Below the pieces are notes generated by a model. That model saw nothing but the letters and a program-made list of their open reading frames with translations. It did no database searches and was not told the origin of the DNA. From the NCBI GenBank assembly GCA_011037195.1, contig JAAEAF010000184.1:124001-188000 (forward strand): a DNA stretch of 64,000 nt. Direction: 5' to 3'. Origin of the DNA: Triatoma infestans (lineage: Eukaryota > Arthropoda > Insecta > Hemiptera > Reduviidae). Below are positions 11,668 through 24,057 of this stretch, one piece after another. The first letter of the stretch is position 1; each line of letters opens with the position of its first letter. The position numbers were made by a program, and so were the translations under genes.

Positions 11668-12019
11668 ATAATTATGAATAATTATTTCATAGTTGTGCAT
11701 ATTAGTTATTTATTTTAATCATTTAAATTATTTGTTATTTAACTCTTAAAATTATTTATTTATTTTTATCAATTCATATTAATTGTAATTACCATTTCGC
11801 TCATTCAAATTATTGTAAAAATATAATCTAATTTTGTAAAATCAGTGTTTAGTATTTCGAGTCTAAAATCTATAAACTAACTTCCGCCTATTAAATCCCT
11901 CTTCAAGACATCTAACTTCATACCTCAGCAATCACGACAATTGATTCCACTACAATATGAACTATTGCGATCGTGTCAAAATGTTCAACATTGAATTTTC
12001 AACTGAAATACATGTTGTT
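11668..12019. other. Unassigned AT-rich DNA
   Basis: Starts with a short direct repeat of 'tgaataattat'. Nothing else recognised. Confidence 0.4.
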
Positions 12020-12640
12020 TTTTTTGAAGGGGGGGGCCAATGCCCTGTCACCTTTCGATCTATTGTGCTGTGCCCCCTAGGTGCCGCAGGTTATTGCCCA
12101 CAGCACCCGAACAGATTTCCTTTGAACATCCGTTCTAAAAACCTCCATCAGATTGAGATCCCTGAGAAATCCCAATACCCTGACAGGCTTCTAAAGAGGG
12201 TATATCTCCTTCCTCTACCTGGTAGCTACCAGGTTCTTAAATCTTCTCTGAGTGGCAGCCTCGCAGTCTGTTAGGAGATGTAATGGAGTTTCCTCAAACT
12301 CCCCACAGAATCTGCATGAGCTATCACTTTCCAAACCCAGCTTCACCAGGTGCCGTCTAACTATGCCCCGTGAGGAAACCTGTAAGAACGCGGAACATTG
12401 TTCTTATTCAAGCCGATGCAGGCTTCCGATCTCCGCTGGTTATAATTTCCCAGGCAGATCTTGGCCTGCCGAAAACCGGGGAGGGAGAGTTGAGATCTCC
12501 TCGCCTCCTCCTCCTCCTTCCTAAGTTTCTCCAAACAGAAACTGGTCGCTAACCCCACAAAAAGGTTCCGTCCCTAAAAGCGGGGTCGTAGCACCTATCT
12601 TGGCCAGAGCGTCGGCCATCTTAATGCTAACATACCCCGG
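12020..12640 (-). mobile_element. 3' end of LINE family B
   Basis: Minus-strand frames contain RQAKICLGNYNQRRSEACIG, then a C-x2-C...H...C knuckle with the run TPLHLLTDC, then a stop and a 3' UTR. The copy at 21930-22415 (plus) has the same segments (RQAKICLENYNQRR, LLHVLTDC, LxFFRDLxLMEV). This is the RNase-H-to-zinc-knuckle tail of an insect LINE ORF2. Frameshifted, 5'-truncated. Confidence 0.7.
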
Positions 12641-13260
12641 CACGAAATACATGTTTTATGGCCCCCTGAGTAAAAAAAAAAAGAAAAAAAAAGTTTTTAG
12701 CGAACGGTGTGTTTGTGTTTTGTGTGAACAAAATATATAAAAAATGGAAAATAGCCGAAAGCTTAAACTTGGTATCCCGTTTAAGTACTACTTTCACTTC
12801 TGACAGGAAGTTTTCGGGCAAAAAAATCTATCAATCCGGAAGTGTGACGTTACTGAATGTTTGTTTTTCCCTTGTTTTTCGCGATTTTTTTTTTCAAAAA
12901 CAACTCTAACGATTTTCTTTAAAATTCTTATAGTATATATATATATATATATATATACATAAATACGTGTAACTTTTATTTGAAACATTCTCCCGGAAAT
13001 ACTGATTTTTCGAGTGAATTATAACGTTATGCTTTGTTCTAAAGTGCCACTGCAGTAAAATGTATAACTTTACGAACCATATAATATTGTTATAATTAAA
13101 AGCATTAATAGCATTCCAAATGTGATGAAAATAGGTTAACATAGGTTGCGATTATTTACAGAATAGTTTTTTTAAACGTTTTTGGCTGTAACGATTTCCA
13201 TTAAACATTAAATGCTCACGGCAAAGGTAAAAACAATCGCATCACTTATGATTGACACAT
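12641..13260 (+). repeat. Interspersed repeat family C, copy 3
   Basis: Shares 'gaacaaaatatataaaaaatgg', 'tagccgaaagcttaaactt', 'cccgtttaagtact', 'tcaatccggaagtg', 'aactctaacgattttctttaaa' with the other copies; an (AT)n run at 12936-12957 replaces part of the body. Confidence 0.6.
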
Positions 13261-13621
13261 TGTCAAAATAAAAAGAAACACTTTAGTGGGGGGGTTTTTA
13301 AGGGACCTGTTGTGTTTAAAATTTAAACTGACGCTACACGCCCCTGATAAAAGGGCGCTTAATATTGTCCACTCGGGTAAATACGTATGTATAAACTCTT
13401 ACAGCTTTTTCTATATCCAACTCAACTAAACGTTTTTAAACAAAGACAATTTTAAAGAATTTGTTTAAAAATAAATTATTAATTTGAGCTAGAGACCAGA
13501 TTTTCACTATCTCTTATTCCTAGTAAGAGGAAGTATTGTAATCGTGGCAAATTTTCGATATCACGTTTTCATCGGAAATATATCACTGGTTTTTTAAAAA
13601 TGGCTTGTGTGTATGTATGTA

Positions 13622-14342
13622 CGAGGTGTGTAAATTAAGTAATGAGACTGATTTTTTATCTTTTTTTTATTCAAATAAAATTACAATTCAACATTGTCCC
13701 ATTCAAAGTAACTAACTTGGGAAGCCACACAACGTTGAAGACGATTCTTCCATTCGTCATAGCAGTGCTGGAACTCGGATACTGGAATAGACTTCAGTTG
13801 GTCGGTTACGGCTGTTTGAATATTCTCCAATGTTCCAAAATGACGTCCCTTGAGGTGATTTTTCAATTTGCGGAAACAAAAAAAGTCACATGGACTCAAG
13901 TCGGGTGAATAAGGAGGCTGAGGAGCCACAGGAATGCTATTACTGGCCAAATACTTCTTAAGTTTTCGGAACCATTTTTGCACAAATTTTTCACATCCCC
14001 AATTCATTAGTCAAAATTTGATGAACGGTTGTGTGAGTCAAATTCAACTCTTCGCCGATCATTCGGACTGTCAAACGACGAACACTGCACTGTGCCCAAG
14101 TCTGAAGCAAAACCTATAGCACAACGTTGCTCGTAATTGATGTCACTCATTTTTAAAACGCACTGAAAAAACCTTGCTCACAAAAGAAGTCAATACGGAC
14201 AGTGCAACAACTCTAGGCATTTTCAAATTTGCACTGGACGTGTATCAGATGTTTACTTGCCCTACCACGCATGCGCCGCGTCTCCAGTGTAGCCAGATCG
14301 AACACTAGAAAATCAGTCGCATTACTTAATTTACACACCTCG
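13622..14342 (-). mobile_element. mariner element 1, internally deleted
   Basis: Terminal inverted repeats of about 35 bp start CGAGGTGTGTAAATTAAGTA and match with a few changes at the other end; TA target duplications at 13620-13621 and 14343-14344. Total length 721 bp, well short of a full mariner (about 1.3 kb). Transposase remnant on the minus strand. Confidence 0.93.
13681..14150 (-). pseudogene. mariner transposase remnant (element 1)
   Basis: Begins at an ATG (14150) with MSDINYEQRCAIGFASDLG, passes a frameshifted helix-turn-helix part, then jumps to the C-terminal catalytic end with PPYSPDLSPCDFF, KNHLKG and FQHCYDEWKNRLQRC, ending at 13681. The PYSPDLxPxD block is the hallmark of the third catalytic aspartate of mariner (DD34D). 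The middle of the protein, with the first two catalytic aspartates, is missing, so it cannot be active. Confidence 0.88.
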
Positions 14343-14685
14343 TATGTATGTATTTATGTAAACAGCAGAGCTTAAAAATGAAAAATCGTAGAAAGTTCAA
14401 ACTTTATATTTCGTTTAGGTATCACCATGGGATCCGACATAAGTTATTAGTCTAAAATTCCTCAACCGAAAGTTCACTACTAAATGTTTGGTTTTTTCCA
14501 AATTTTTGCGATTTTCTCAAAAATGGCTTCAACGATTTTCTATAAACATTGTCTAGTAACAACAAATAAAAACAGCTTCAACTATTATTTGAATCATTTC
14601 TCTGGAAAAATTCATTCAAAGACACTTTTTGGGGGAGAAGGAGTGGTTCAAAGATTTCCTTTAAACAATTTATGTAAACTATGTG

Positions 14686-15475
14686 AAATAAAATTTTGTG
14701 GAAATATGTTTAACATCAATTTTATTTAGTTCCATTAGTATAAGCAGCAAATACAAAATGGCAGACTTACATTGTACTTGCAGTGTTGCATTATTATTTG
14801 ATGCCTTCTTTTTCAATAATGCAATGAAATGTCTGCGTTTTTTCTTAAATCTTACATTAATTATATAAACAGTAAATATTATGTTAGAAATAGAAACCAT
14901 AAAGAATTTTTCCATTTTTTTATAAAAAAAGTTTTATTGCACAATTATTGCAAAATGCCTATATAAGGTAAATTAGTAAAAAAAAAAATCGAAATTAAAT
15001 TTTTCATAGAAATAATTAGCCAATCACAAGTGTAGAAGTAAAGGTGTCAAAATATGGGCGTGGAACACATAGTAATACGAAACTTCTACTTGGCCTAACA
15101 TACACACACATTTGACACTTTCAATTCTACACTGTGATTGGCTAATTATTTCTATGAAAAAACTAGTGTAGAATTTCTTTACTAATTTTCCTTCCGTACG
15201 TATTTTATAAATTATCACATTCCACAATCAACATTTAAAAAAAAAAAAAAAAATACAAAAAATCGAGTAATTTCTAGAATAATATTTACTGTTTTGTATA
15301 AATAATCTGAGCTATAAAAAAAAATCAGCATATTCATTCGATTGTTGAAAAAGAAAGCAAAAGATAATTTAGGCAGAAATGAAAGAACAATGTAAGTTCG
15401 CCATTTTGTATTCGGCCGTTTATACTAATGGATGAAATAAAAATTGATGTTAAACACCGCACAATTTTTTCCAAG
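14686..15475. mobile_element. Large foldback element with nested hairpin
   Basis: Outer arms about 14686-14925 and 15235-15475 are reverse complements: the left contains 'gtttaacatcaattttattt' and 'ccattagtataa', the right their complements in reverse order, through 'cagtaaatatta'. Inside, 15001-15051 and 15110-15160 form a near-perfect inner hairpin (stem TTTTCATAGAAATAATTAGC). Apart from a gap in the arms the whole 790 bp can fold on itself. No ORF. Boundaries are approximate. Confidence 0.8.
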
Positions 15476-16326
15476 GAATTCATAATATTCAAGAAATGTT
15501 TCTTCGATTTCGAGGTTTTATATGAATTTTATGTAAGTGGCTCAATTCCACAAAATATTGAAATAGTACTAGAATGATAGTAATCTGCACATGACGTAAT
15601 TCAATCAAAATCTAGTTCCTCATAACAACATAAAAGAATGAATCGAACTAATTATTAGTGTAATTAAAAAAATAAATTATAATAAGAATAATCGTTATAT
15701 ATTAGAGTTCGAAAAACTAGACACTATGTAACTATGTAAATTGGAGTGAGAGAACGTCATGTAAGTGTTTCATACTAGATTTTTTTTTTAAGAAGTGAAA
15801 TGTACACTGCAACCTAAAAGATCTGTTTTGTCCGTTGGAATCTTGTCAATACACTGCCAGCTTCCGTTTTCTCATTACAGACGCTACCCATCATCGGGAC
15901 CGGTTGATGTAGAGGCTTCAAGAAATACGTAGATAAACTCGAGTCCATGGTGCATCCACTGAACTCTAATCTTTCCCTAAAAATTAACATAAATGAGGGG
16001 GAAATTCGTCAATATGAGATTATTCACTTCATTTTCCAGCATATATAGAAAGAAAATACTTCAAGATATTATTCTAAATTAATTTTTTCGAAAAAATTAT
16101 TTAAATCATTTTTAACTATAAGAAAAGTGATTTAATATTATTTTCAAAAGAATAAAGTATTGAATATCTATAATAATCTTACAGACATACATACACAGGT
16201 TGCTAAGTTACCGTTATAAACAAGGGATGAAGGAAAATGCTTTGGGTCAATGGTTCATTAGTACAACTGGCAGTCTGTTCAACATTAGGGTTATATTTAA
16301 TTTAAAAAAAAAAAAAATGGAAAAAG
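15476..16326. other. Intergenic DNA upstream of the dynein gene
   Basis: AT-rich, no ORF. Only the TATA box at its end looks functional. Confidence 0.4.
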
Positions 16327-16334
16327 TATAAAAG
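16327..16334 (+). promoter_or_regulatory. Possible TATA box of the DNAI4-like gene
   Basis: TATAAAAG lies 38 bases before the chosen start codon at 16373. If used, the leader would be only about 15 bases, which is short; so it supports exon 1 being the first exon only weakly. Confidence 0.3.
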
Positions 16335-16372
16335 CAGTTAGAGAAAGTGAAAAAAATTAAACAAAAATAATA

Positions 16373-16429
16373 ATGAACTTAGACTTCACAGATCTGACAG
16401 AATTTCTTCCACCGCATCCAAAACAAAAG
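16373..16429 (+). CDS. DNAI4: DNAI4-like exon 1
   Basis: 19 codons starting MNLDFTDLTEF, context aataATG with A at -3, donor GTAAAT, phase 0. An upstream exon cannot be excluded because vertebrate DNAI4 has a longer N-terminus. Confidence 0.6.
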
Positions 16430-19065
16430 GTAAATAATTATCCTTCATACGTTTATTAAAGTCTAGCCCTTTATTATTGATTTATTATCAAAATACTTCT
16501 AATATACTTCTTAACAAAAAAATGAAATCTAACATGCCGTTATTGTATTAGCTATTATTGTAACTTGTAACGATTATTACAAAATTGTAAATTTCAATAA
16601 AATAAAAAGATACTCTGTAAAATTGAAATTACGATTAATCGATTTTTCTTGAAATATGGAATTTTAGCAATGCCCTTAAATGCGGTTGTCGAATATTATA
16701 TATGTGGTAGAATCATAGATTTTACTAAAGTAGGAGTGTTAAAGGAAAAACTTTAAAGGGTTAAAGTTCTGACAGAAAACCTTGTAACAATCAATTTTAT
16801 AGAAAAAAAAAATATTTAAAATAAAAATGTTAAACATTTTGTGCCTTGTAGATGGTTAATGGAAATTTAGAGATAATCGAATGAAAACTGTCTTCGAGAA
16901 AATTAGAAAAAATTAATAAATACACGGCTTGGTTTGCTTATATAATATATATTTAATATAAAGAAGGAATATATTAGGATAAATAGGTTACAACATTCAA
17001 TTATTATACACACAGATAATTATACTATCTACCACAACAACTATATGAGAGGGAACGGATTAGCTCAGCGGTTAGCGTGTTGGACTCCCACGCGGAAGAC
17101 CCTGGTTCGAGTCCAGTGATATGTTTAGATTTTTTTCTTTCTAGAAGCCTCTACAGCTCACCGTTTGGTGATGGACAGTGTTGTCTGTAGCGAGAGAACA
17201 CTGTCCAGAGGCCACTGTGAAGGCTCCGGACGACAATGACCATGTTGACGCGCCTTAAATTAAAAAAAAAATGTATATAAATAATTATATATGAGCTACT
17301 TGCACAAACCCTTGCAAACCTTACCAAATTTATTCATACGTAGTTTTCTTGAGTTTCTTAATTTACTTAATATACAATTGAGGGGTGTGCAGCAATATGG
17401 AGGCAGCTCCTTTTATCACATTTTTGGGAAATGTAAATAAACATTTGAAAATTTTTTCTTTTTTTTTTTTTCTTATCATAGCACAGATACCTACTTATGA
17501 AAGTCGGTCGTTCCGGGCCCCTTTCTTCGTTTTTATTCTTGTAGGATGAGGATTAATATTTGGAGCTGCCTCATTATTGCGCCGCGTTCTAAAAAAACAC
17601 CCAAATTTTGAGGAAGTTTTTCGACTAAAGGGAACAAAATTTGCTTTCAAACACATGTTTATTTTATTATGAACTCATGTGGTAAAAAATATAAACCACA
17701 TCCAATTTCCACAAAAACCACATTCAATTAATGCAAAATCCAGACGTCTTCTCCTACTCTGTCTTCGTCAAATCGTCATCAACTATTTCCTCTGCTGAAG
17801 AAGCTTCAGATTTTAATGCGTTGATAGAACGGCATCTCATTTTTTCCGATATATTTGTGTGCGAGGCTCATTACGTCATTGAATTAGGCAGTTTTCAAGG
17901 GGAGTGGATGGGTGTAAGCAGATGGAAAGTCATTATTGGACCTCACACAAATGTTTAGTTGGTGTGGTCCCAATATTTTCACTTGAACGGAAGCAACAGT
18001 GAAACAATCTCACTCACTTTAAGAATACCTTGGTCGATCGCCGCACTTTCATAAATGATTACTTTGTATTTAGTTATCTCAAGTATTTTTCTTTACGAGT
18101 AGTACCTGGGACGCTAATGTAGGGAGTTTTTAAAAAAGAGACGTTTCAATGTGTCAACGAAGTTCAAAATCATCTCCTGTTTGACGTCGATAATAGTGAA
18201 CGACTTGCTTGTCTTCTTGATAATGGTAGCATATTCTTCAGGAAGGAAAAATCTTGTCTTTTTTCCTCATGTATCGTTCAATGAGGCCGAATGCTCGGTC
18301 ACAAGGGCATAAAACTATGGCCAGGTTCTGGAAACCAATGCACAATCTTACAAAAGCCACTAGATTTTACCATCATGGCTAGATACTGCGTAAGTACATG
18401 TTTTTTATTTTGAGAAACGCAGTTGTCAGAGAATAGATACAGTCTTTTTATATTAGGGCTCATTGCATTCGAGATTTGGTGGTTCAGAAAGCTGATTGGT
18501 TTGTTCGGTGCTTTTTTTTCCCAATGGTTTCGTTGTATACATAAAAGTGGTGTTTATTTGTTTTGCCTGATGATATGGCGAAGTTGTAGATTTACAGCTG
18601 GCGTTTATAAAAAGCATCGGCTGAAGGTACCTTCGCTAGCGGCATATTTTGCCGGAAGTCAAATAAAAGGACCAAAGTGTCCTCACTTGATTTGGCAATC
18701 TCAGTTTTTTTTTTTTTTGTATCTTTATAGAATGTTTCAGCTTTATTCTGGTGAAGCAGTTTTGCTGCTTCAAGTTCAGTACTTCAGGCGGCGTCGATGC
18801 TTGGGCTAGCCAGTTCCCTAGCAAACTTATCACATGTCTGGTGGCATATATGAGATCGTGAGTGTCCAAACTTAATGTTAAAGTAAGCACGGAAGTACCG
18901 TTTATAACAATCATTCGATACATGGGATGCCTCGGGGTGCTTTTCTAGAAACAACTCGTATATTTGTTTAATAGTTAAATCAGAAGGCAAATACTTTCGA
19001 TTTATATTGTCTCCTCGACTATAGTGCGATTATCGTGAATTAGGTCTCTGTTCTAGATAATTAGA

Positions 19066-19101
<36 letters not shown>

Positions 19102-22100
19102 TATGAATAAATTTATAATTAAACATTAAAAAAAAAAATACAAAAAAAAACAAGGTTAATAGGCCTATTTAAGATTTTTGTCTCTTGGCTCAGAAAGAAT
19201 ATATCCAATAAGGTCAATGGCCCATTCTATTTAATGTAAAAAGTAGTCTATAACCCTCTACGTTTATTTAGGTCATATTTGCAAAAGTTTCATATATGAG
19301 GCTAAGATGTTATCCCCACTTTTTTTACTTTTTTTTTTTTTTATTCATTAAGTTTTTGCTGACTTTATATTTTCTATTATATAAAGTTTACGATGTTATT
19401 GTTTAGAATATTTTTACTAAGAGTATCAGTTTATCTTATCTTGTATAACAAGCACATAAATATACTAAAACCTTTTTGGAATTTTTATAAATATTTACAA
19501 ATCATATATAAATAAATTTCTGACAGAATACACTATTTAAAAAAAAAAAAATACGTATTTATATCTAAAGTATCGTCAGTATTTATTGATCAATGTAAAT
19601 TTTATATTACCTACTTTAAAAATTGCTGATTTTACAACTTCCATAAGTCTTTCTATTATAGTTACTATAATAAATTATACTTCAAACTAGGAATTTTTAT
19701 CCAAAGTTTAGCATTAACATAAATATAATGATGTGGCCGGGAGAGAGTACATGTAAACAGTTTTGGGAATGCAACTGGGGTACATGTTAAATAGAAAAGC
19801 TGGCAATAATTGATTACATTATAAATAGAACAATCAAACCCCAAAGACATGAGAAATTCACAACCCTTCATCCACAATCCTTACAATAAATTTTTCCAGA
19901 AGAAATGTTTTAAATAGAAATATTTTAAAGAAAATCTTTGGTGCGATTTTAGAGAAAATTTGAAAACTTGGAAATCTATTGTATAGAGTCGCCGATTTTC
20001 TTCAAATATGGTAATTGTACCAATGATTTTATAATATATTACTAAATGTTAGGAGAATTTGGCGAAATGTTGTAGTTACAATTACAAATTATAAACAATC
20101 CTTTCATTATTTGATTTGTAGTTACAATTAACAACTTATAAATATAAAAGACTTTAATTAATTTTACTGCGTCATCTACGGATTTCACTGCGTGGATACG
20201 GATGGGGCGCCAAGGTACGCGGACATAGTGGCCTTTCCAAGAAATAATAGGATGGCCATGATAATTGATCCCACTGTCCGCTTTGAGTCGAACAACCCGA
20301 ACCAAGCAGAAGACGTAGATAAAGAAAAGAAAAGCACATACGAGAAGTGCATCCCTTTTTTAAAAGAAAAGTTCCGAGAGGAGTTCGGCGAGAGGGATTT
20401 TACTGTAAAAGGGCTGTGGTTTGGAGCCCGTGGAACAATCCCCCGATTCACCGGAAAATACTTGGAGGAGATTGGAATGAAAGCAAGGGAACAATCGCTC
20501 CTATCAGAAAATATAATATTGGATTCGCTAGGTATTGTAATGGAATCGTTTGATGTGATTCCAGATGTAGAAGATGTCTTGAAGAGGGCGGAAGTTAGTT
20601 GAGAGATTTGGGAAGTTAGTGCTCGAATTATTAATACGGATTTTATAAAAATAAACTGTATTTTAACAATAATTTTAACGTATAAATGCTAACTAATAAC
20701 TAGCAAAATACTTGGGAATAAATAGAAGATAAATAAGTAATAAATTAGAATGATAAAATAAACGAACTAAGATGCACTACTAAAAGATGATAAGTTTAAA
20801 AGAAACTGTGTATAGACGCGTAAACTGCTGCTCTTGTATATGGACGTGCTCGTATCGTCGTATAAGATATAATGCTCCTCTCGTTGTATATGATAGAGTT
20901 TATATATCGGTGTTGGCGACACTCACACCAAGACATCTGTCCTAGTATGCGACCTTCGTAGTTTGCTGACCTTATTTAGGTCAGTGGCCAACCTTATCGG
21001 TGCTTGCTTTGATGTAAAGTATTGAAAAAGGGCTTTGTTGTTTGTTTGGCCGGCATTGTCTTGAAGACGGCGGCCTGCTAGGTCGCTGGTTATGAATTGC
21101 TCTTTTATTACTGCCATCCTTTGTTAAGATAGCAGCTGGCTGGAACCACTTTGACATTGGTATGACTTTCCATGTCATTACAGTATTATCCAGCACCATG
21201 TATATGGGACTTAACGTCCAATTCACCTCCTCTCTACCTTGCAAAACATATTGACTATTCTATCTGTCTGTATGTGTTTTTGTAGTTTTTATGGACGAAG
21301 ACTGACTAGTCATACTTTTATTGGACGTAAATATGTGCAATCACATGTTTTATCTTTTTTGTTTTGTGATATTTTTTAATCTATTGTAACCGACAAAGTG
21401 TTTATTCATTGCTATTTTAATCTGTTTTTATCAGTAAGGTACCTGTTGTTGGACTGATTTTATTTATGATCATTGATTATTAAGGACCATTAGACGGTGA
21501 TATACAATTACATATCTATCAAGATTGATCGGTATGCTGTGTTTTTCAGCAACCTAACTAAGTAAAGGCAGCATCATTTATTTATATTTGTAGTTGTAAA
21601 TATTTATAAATAAATTGTTTCTCTCTATATATTATTTTTGTCTTTAATTGAAGTTATAATCGTAGTTGAAACTCATAACTATAACTAGTAGTTGAGAAAA
21701 AGTAGTAGCAAAAGTAACTACTAACTTGTTTGTAGTTAAAGTTGTAATTAATTTTATGATTTACAACTACTTCAATTTTCCTTCTTTTTTTCTTTTATCA
21801 CACATTCTGTTTTACATATTTATATTCCTAGTTAATTTTTAATTTCTAACTTCTAATTTGATCTGATTCAAATTTGACTTTAAAATGTTAACGGTTTGAA
21901 TCTCGACAAATCAAGAAAAACAAGACTACTAAACATAACTACTACATTCTCGCTCCTAGAACTTAGGAAGGGCGAGAAGGTAAAGAGATCTCAACTCTGG
22001 AACTCCTTCCCCGAAATGCGGCAGGCCAAGATCTGCCTGGAAAATTATAACCAACGGAGACTGGAGGCCTGCATCGGCTTTAGTAAGAACAAACTCCGCG

Positions 22101-24019
22101 TTCTCTACGGACCTGACGTAGCTGGGTTTAGAGAGTGACAGCAAATGCAGATTCTGTAGAGAGATGGAGGAAACGCTATTACATGTCCTAACGGACTGCA
22201 AGGCTGCCACCCAGAAAAGATTTAAGAACCTGGGTAGTTACCACGAGGAGGAGGGAAAGTTATTAGGATTCTTTAGGGATCTTGACCTGATGGAGGTTTG
22301 TAGGCGGTGTTCGCTAGGGACATCTGCTTGGGTGCTGTGGGCAGCCTGCTTTCACCAGGGGGTATAGCATAATAGATCGTAAAGGTCGCAGTGCATCGTC
22401 GGGCACCTCCAAGAAAAAAACATAACTACTAGTTTGTAATTTTTAACTTTACATTTCAACTATAACTTTATTAGTTGCCAAAACACTACGAACTATATTT
22501 TGTATTATTTAGTGGCAACTACTTAACTAGTAATTACTGCTCATCTCGGTATGATAGAACTATATATTTTACTGAGGTGACATTTTAGAAATAGGTTAAC
22601 ATTGTAGTTCCCCTATGAACCCTCTAAATTTCATTTTTCTTGAAAAAGGTTGCAAATAAAAGTGATAGGCATGTATGTGTGTGTGTAGATTATAAAACAA
22701 AGTTTGAAGAAAATCGATGGAATCATTTTTCATAAAATTGCAAAAACTATGTCGTTGTTAAAAGTTGGGCCACAGTTGTTGGGGATTTTAAAACATTTAT
22801 TTTCGAAATACATGCTCCTTACTTGTAGTAACAGAAACTAAAAAATGATTTGCTATTTACAAAAATACATTGTTAATATATTTTAAATCTGATCATAATA
22901 CATTTTTTTTTAGGAAGCAGTAGAAAAGATAAAAGCAAAGGAATTAGAAGTAGAAGAAGGTATCAAAAGTCTGATTGGTTTTACTCCGACAGTCAAACCT
23001 TTGGGAACATGGAGGGAAATAAAACAGCAAGTATGTATTTCTGTTATCACTAATTAAATTAAAATTAAGTTGCCTGACACTTGCACAGATTACACAATTA
23101 CAATAACTGAAATATTTGTTTTGTTTAAATTGATTCAATTTAGGATTTAAAACTTGGGGGTGAAAAAGTAGCTTCCGTCAATTTAATTATGCTAAACTCA
23201 TAAAAACTGAAAGAGACAAAAATGAAATGAGAAATTGGTTAGTCTTATGCCAGGTCACTAATGATTAGGCAATCATAGAAAAGGAAGAATCTTCTATTAT
23301 CGCTTTATTAATATTCCATTCTAATTCCAGCTAATAATAAACATATTCCTATCCAATCTGATTAACAATAGACTTGAATATTGTTGCATTTATGATGATA
23401 ATATTACGAATTTGATGCAACCTTTGCCCTTATCGAAATTCAGAGCACCAGACATCATTTTCACTTCTTCTAACTAACTGGCCGTGCTCTGGATATATGT
23501 CAGCCTGGCGACAATTATCTGTGATAGGTTAGAACGCCTCAAAAAATATGACTATAAAAAGTGTATTTGTAGTTTTATAGTGAATTTCCACTGGAAGTAT
23601 AATGGAATAAACACTAGCTGCTACCTTCAAGTATCGAGCTGCTTCCTCGAGCTACAAAAGATTGTACAAAAGGCCTTGCCAATTTCAGAGTTTGTTAATC
23701 TAAAAGCAACTATCAAAGAGTAGTTAGAAACAACTGTAGTCTGGAACTACAGTCTTTTGAAGAGTCTATACATGCAATCAAGAAATCTGGAAGCGGTATT
23801 CAAAAGAGCCTTATACGAACAGTTATCGAAGAGTCTATAATAACTTTCCACGAGATACAATAAGCAACAGCTTCCAAGAAATATCAACTATCTTCACTCA
23901 GATCACTTTACTCAGAATTCCACTCAGGATTTAGCCAAAGTAGCTAAACGATCGTTAGAATTAGCAAAAGTTCTTAACTCATCAATGCTACCCCACTCAG
24001 TGTTCAAGTTTTGTGTATG

Positions 24020-24057
<38 letters not shown>

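Larger units (their letters stand above)
13500..14684 (+). repeat. Interspersed repeat family C, copy 4, split by a mariner
   Basis: Left part 13500-13619 starts with the palindromic CTCTTATTCCTAGTAAGAGG; right part 14345-14684 resumes with 'aacagcagagcttaaaaatg', 'cgtagaaagttcaaactt', 'tcaccatgggatccgacat'. The mariner at 13622-14342 interrupts it at a TA, so the repeat is older than that insertion. Confidence 0.7.

Noticed and set aside
17051..17125. A functional tRNA gene
   Set aside because: A and B boxes are good, but the acceptor stem cannot pair, the anticodon arm is irregular, and the same head starts three other SINE copies.
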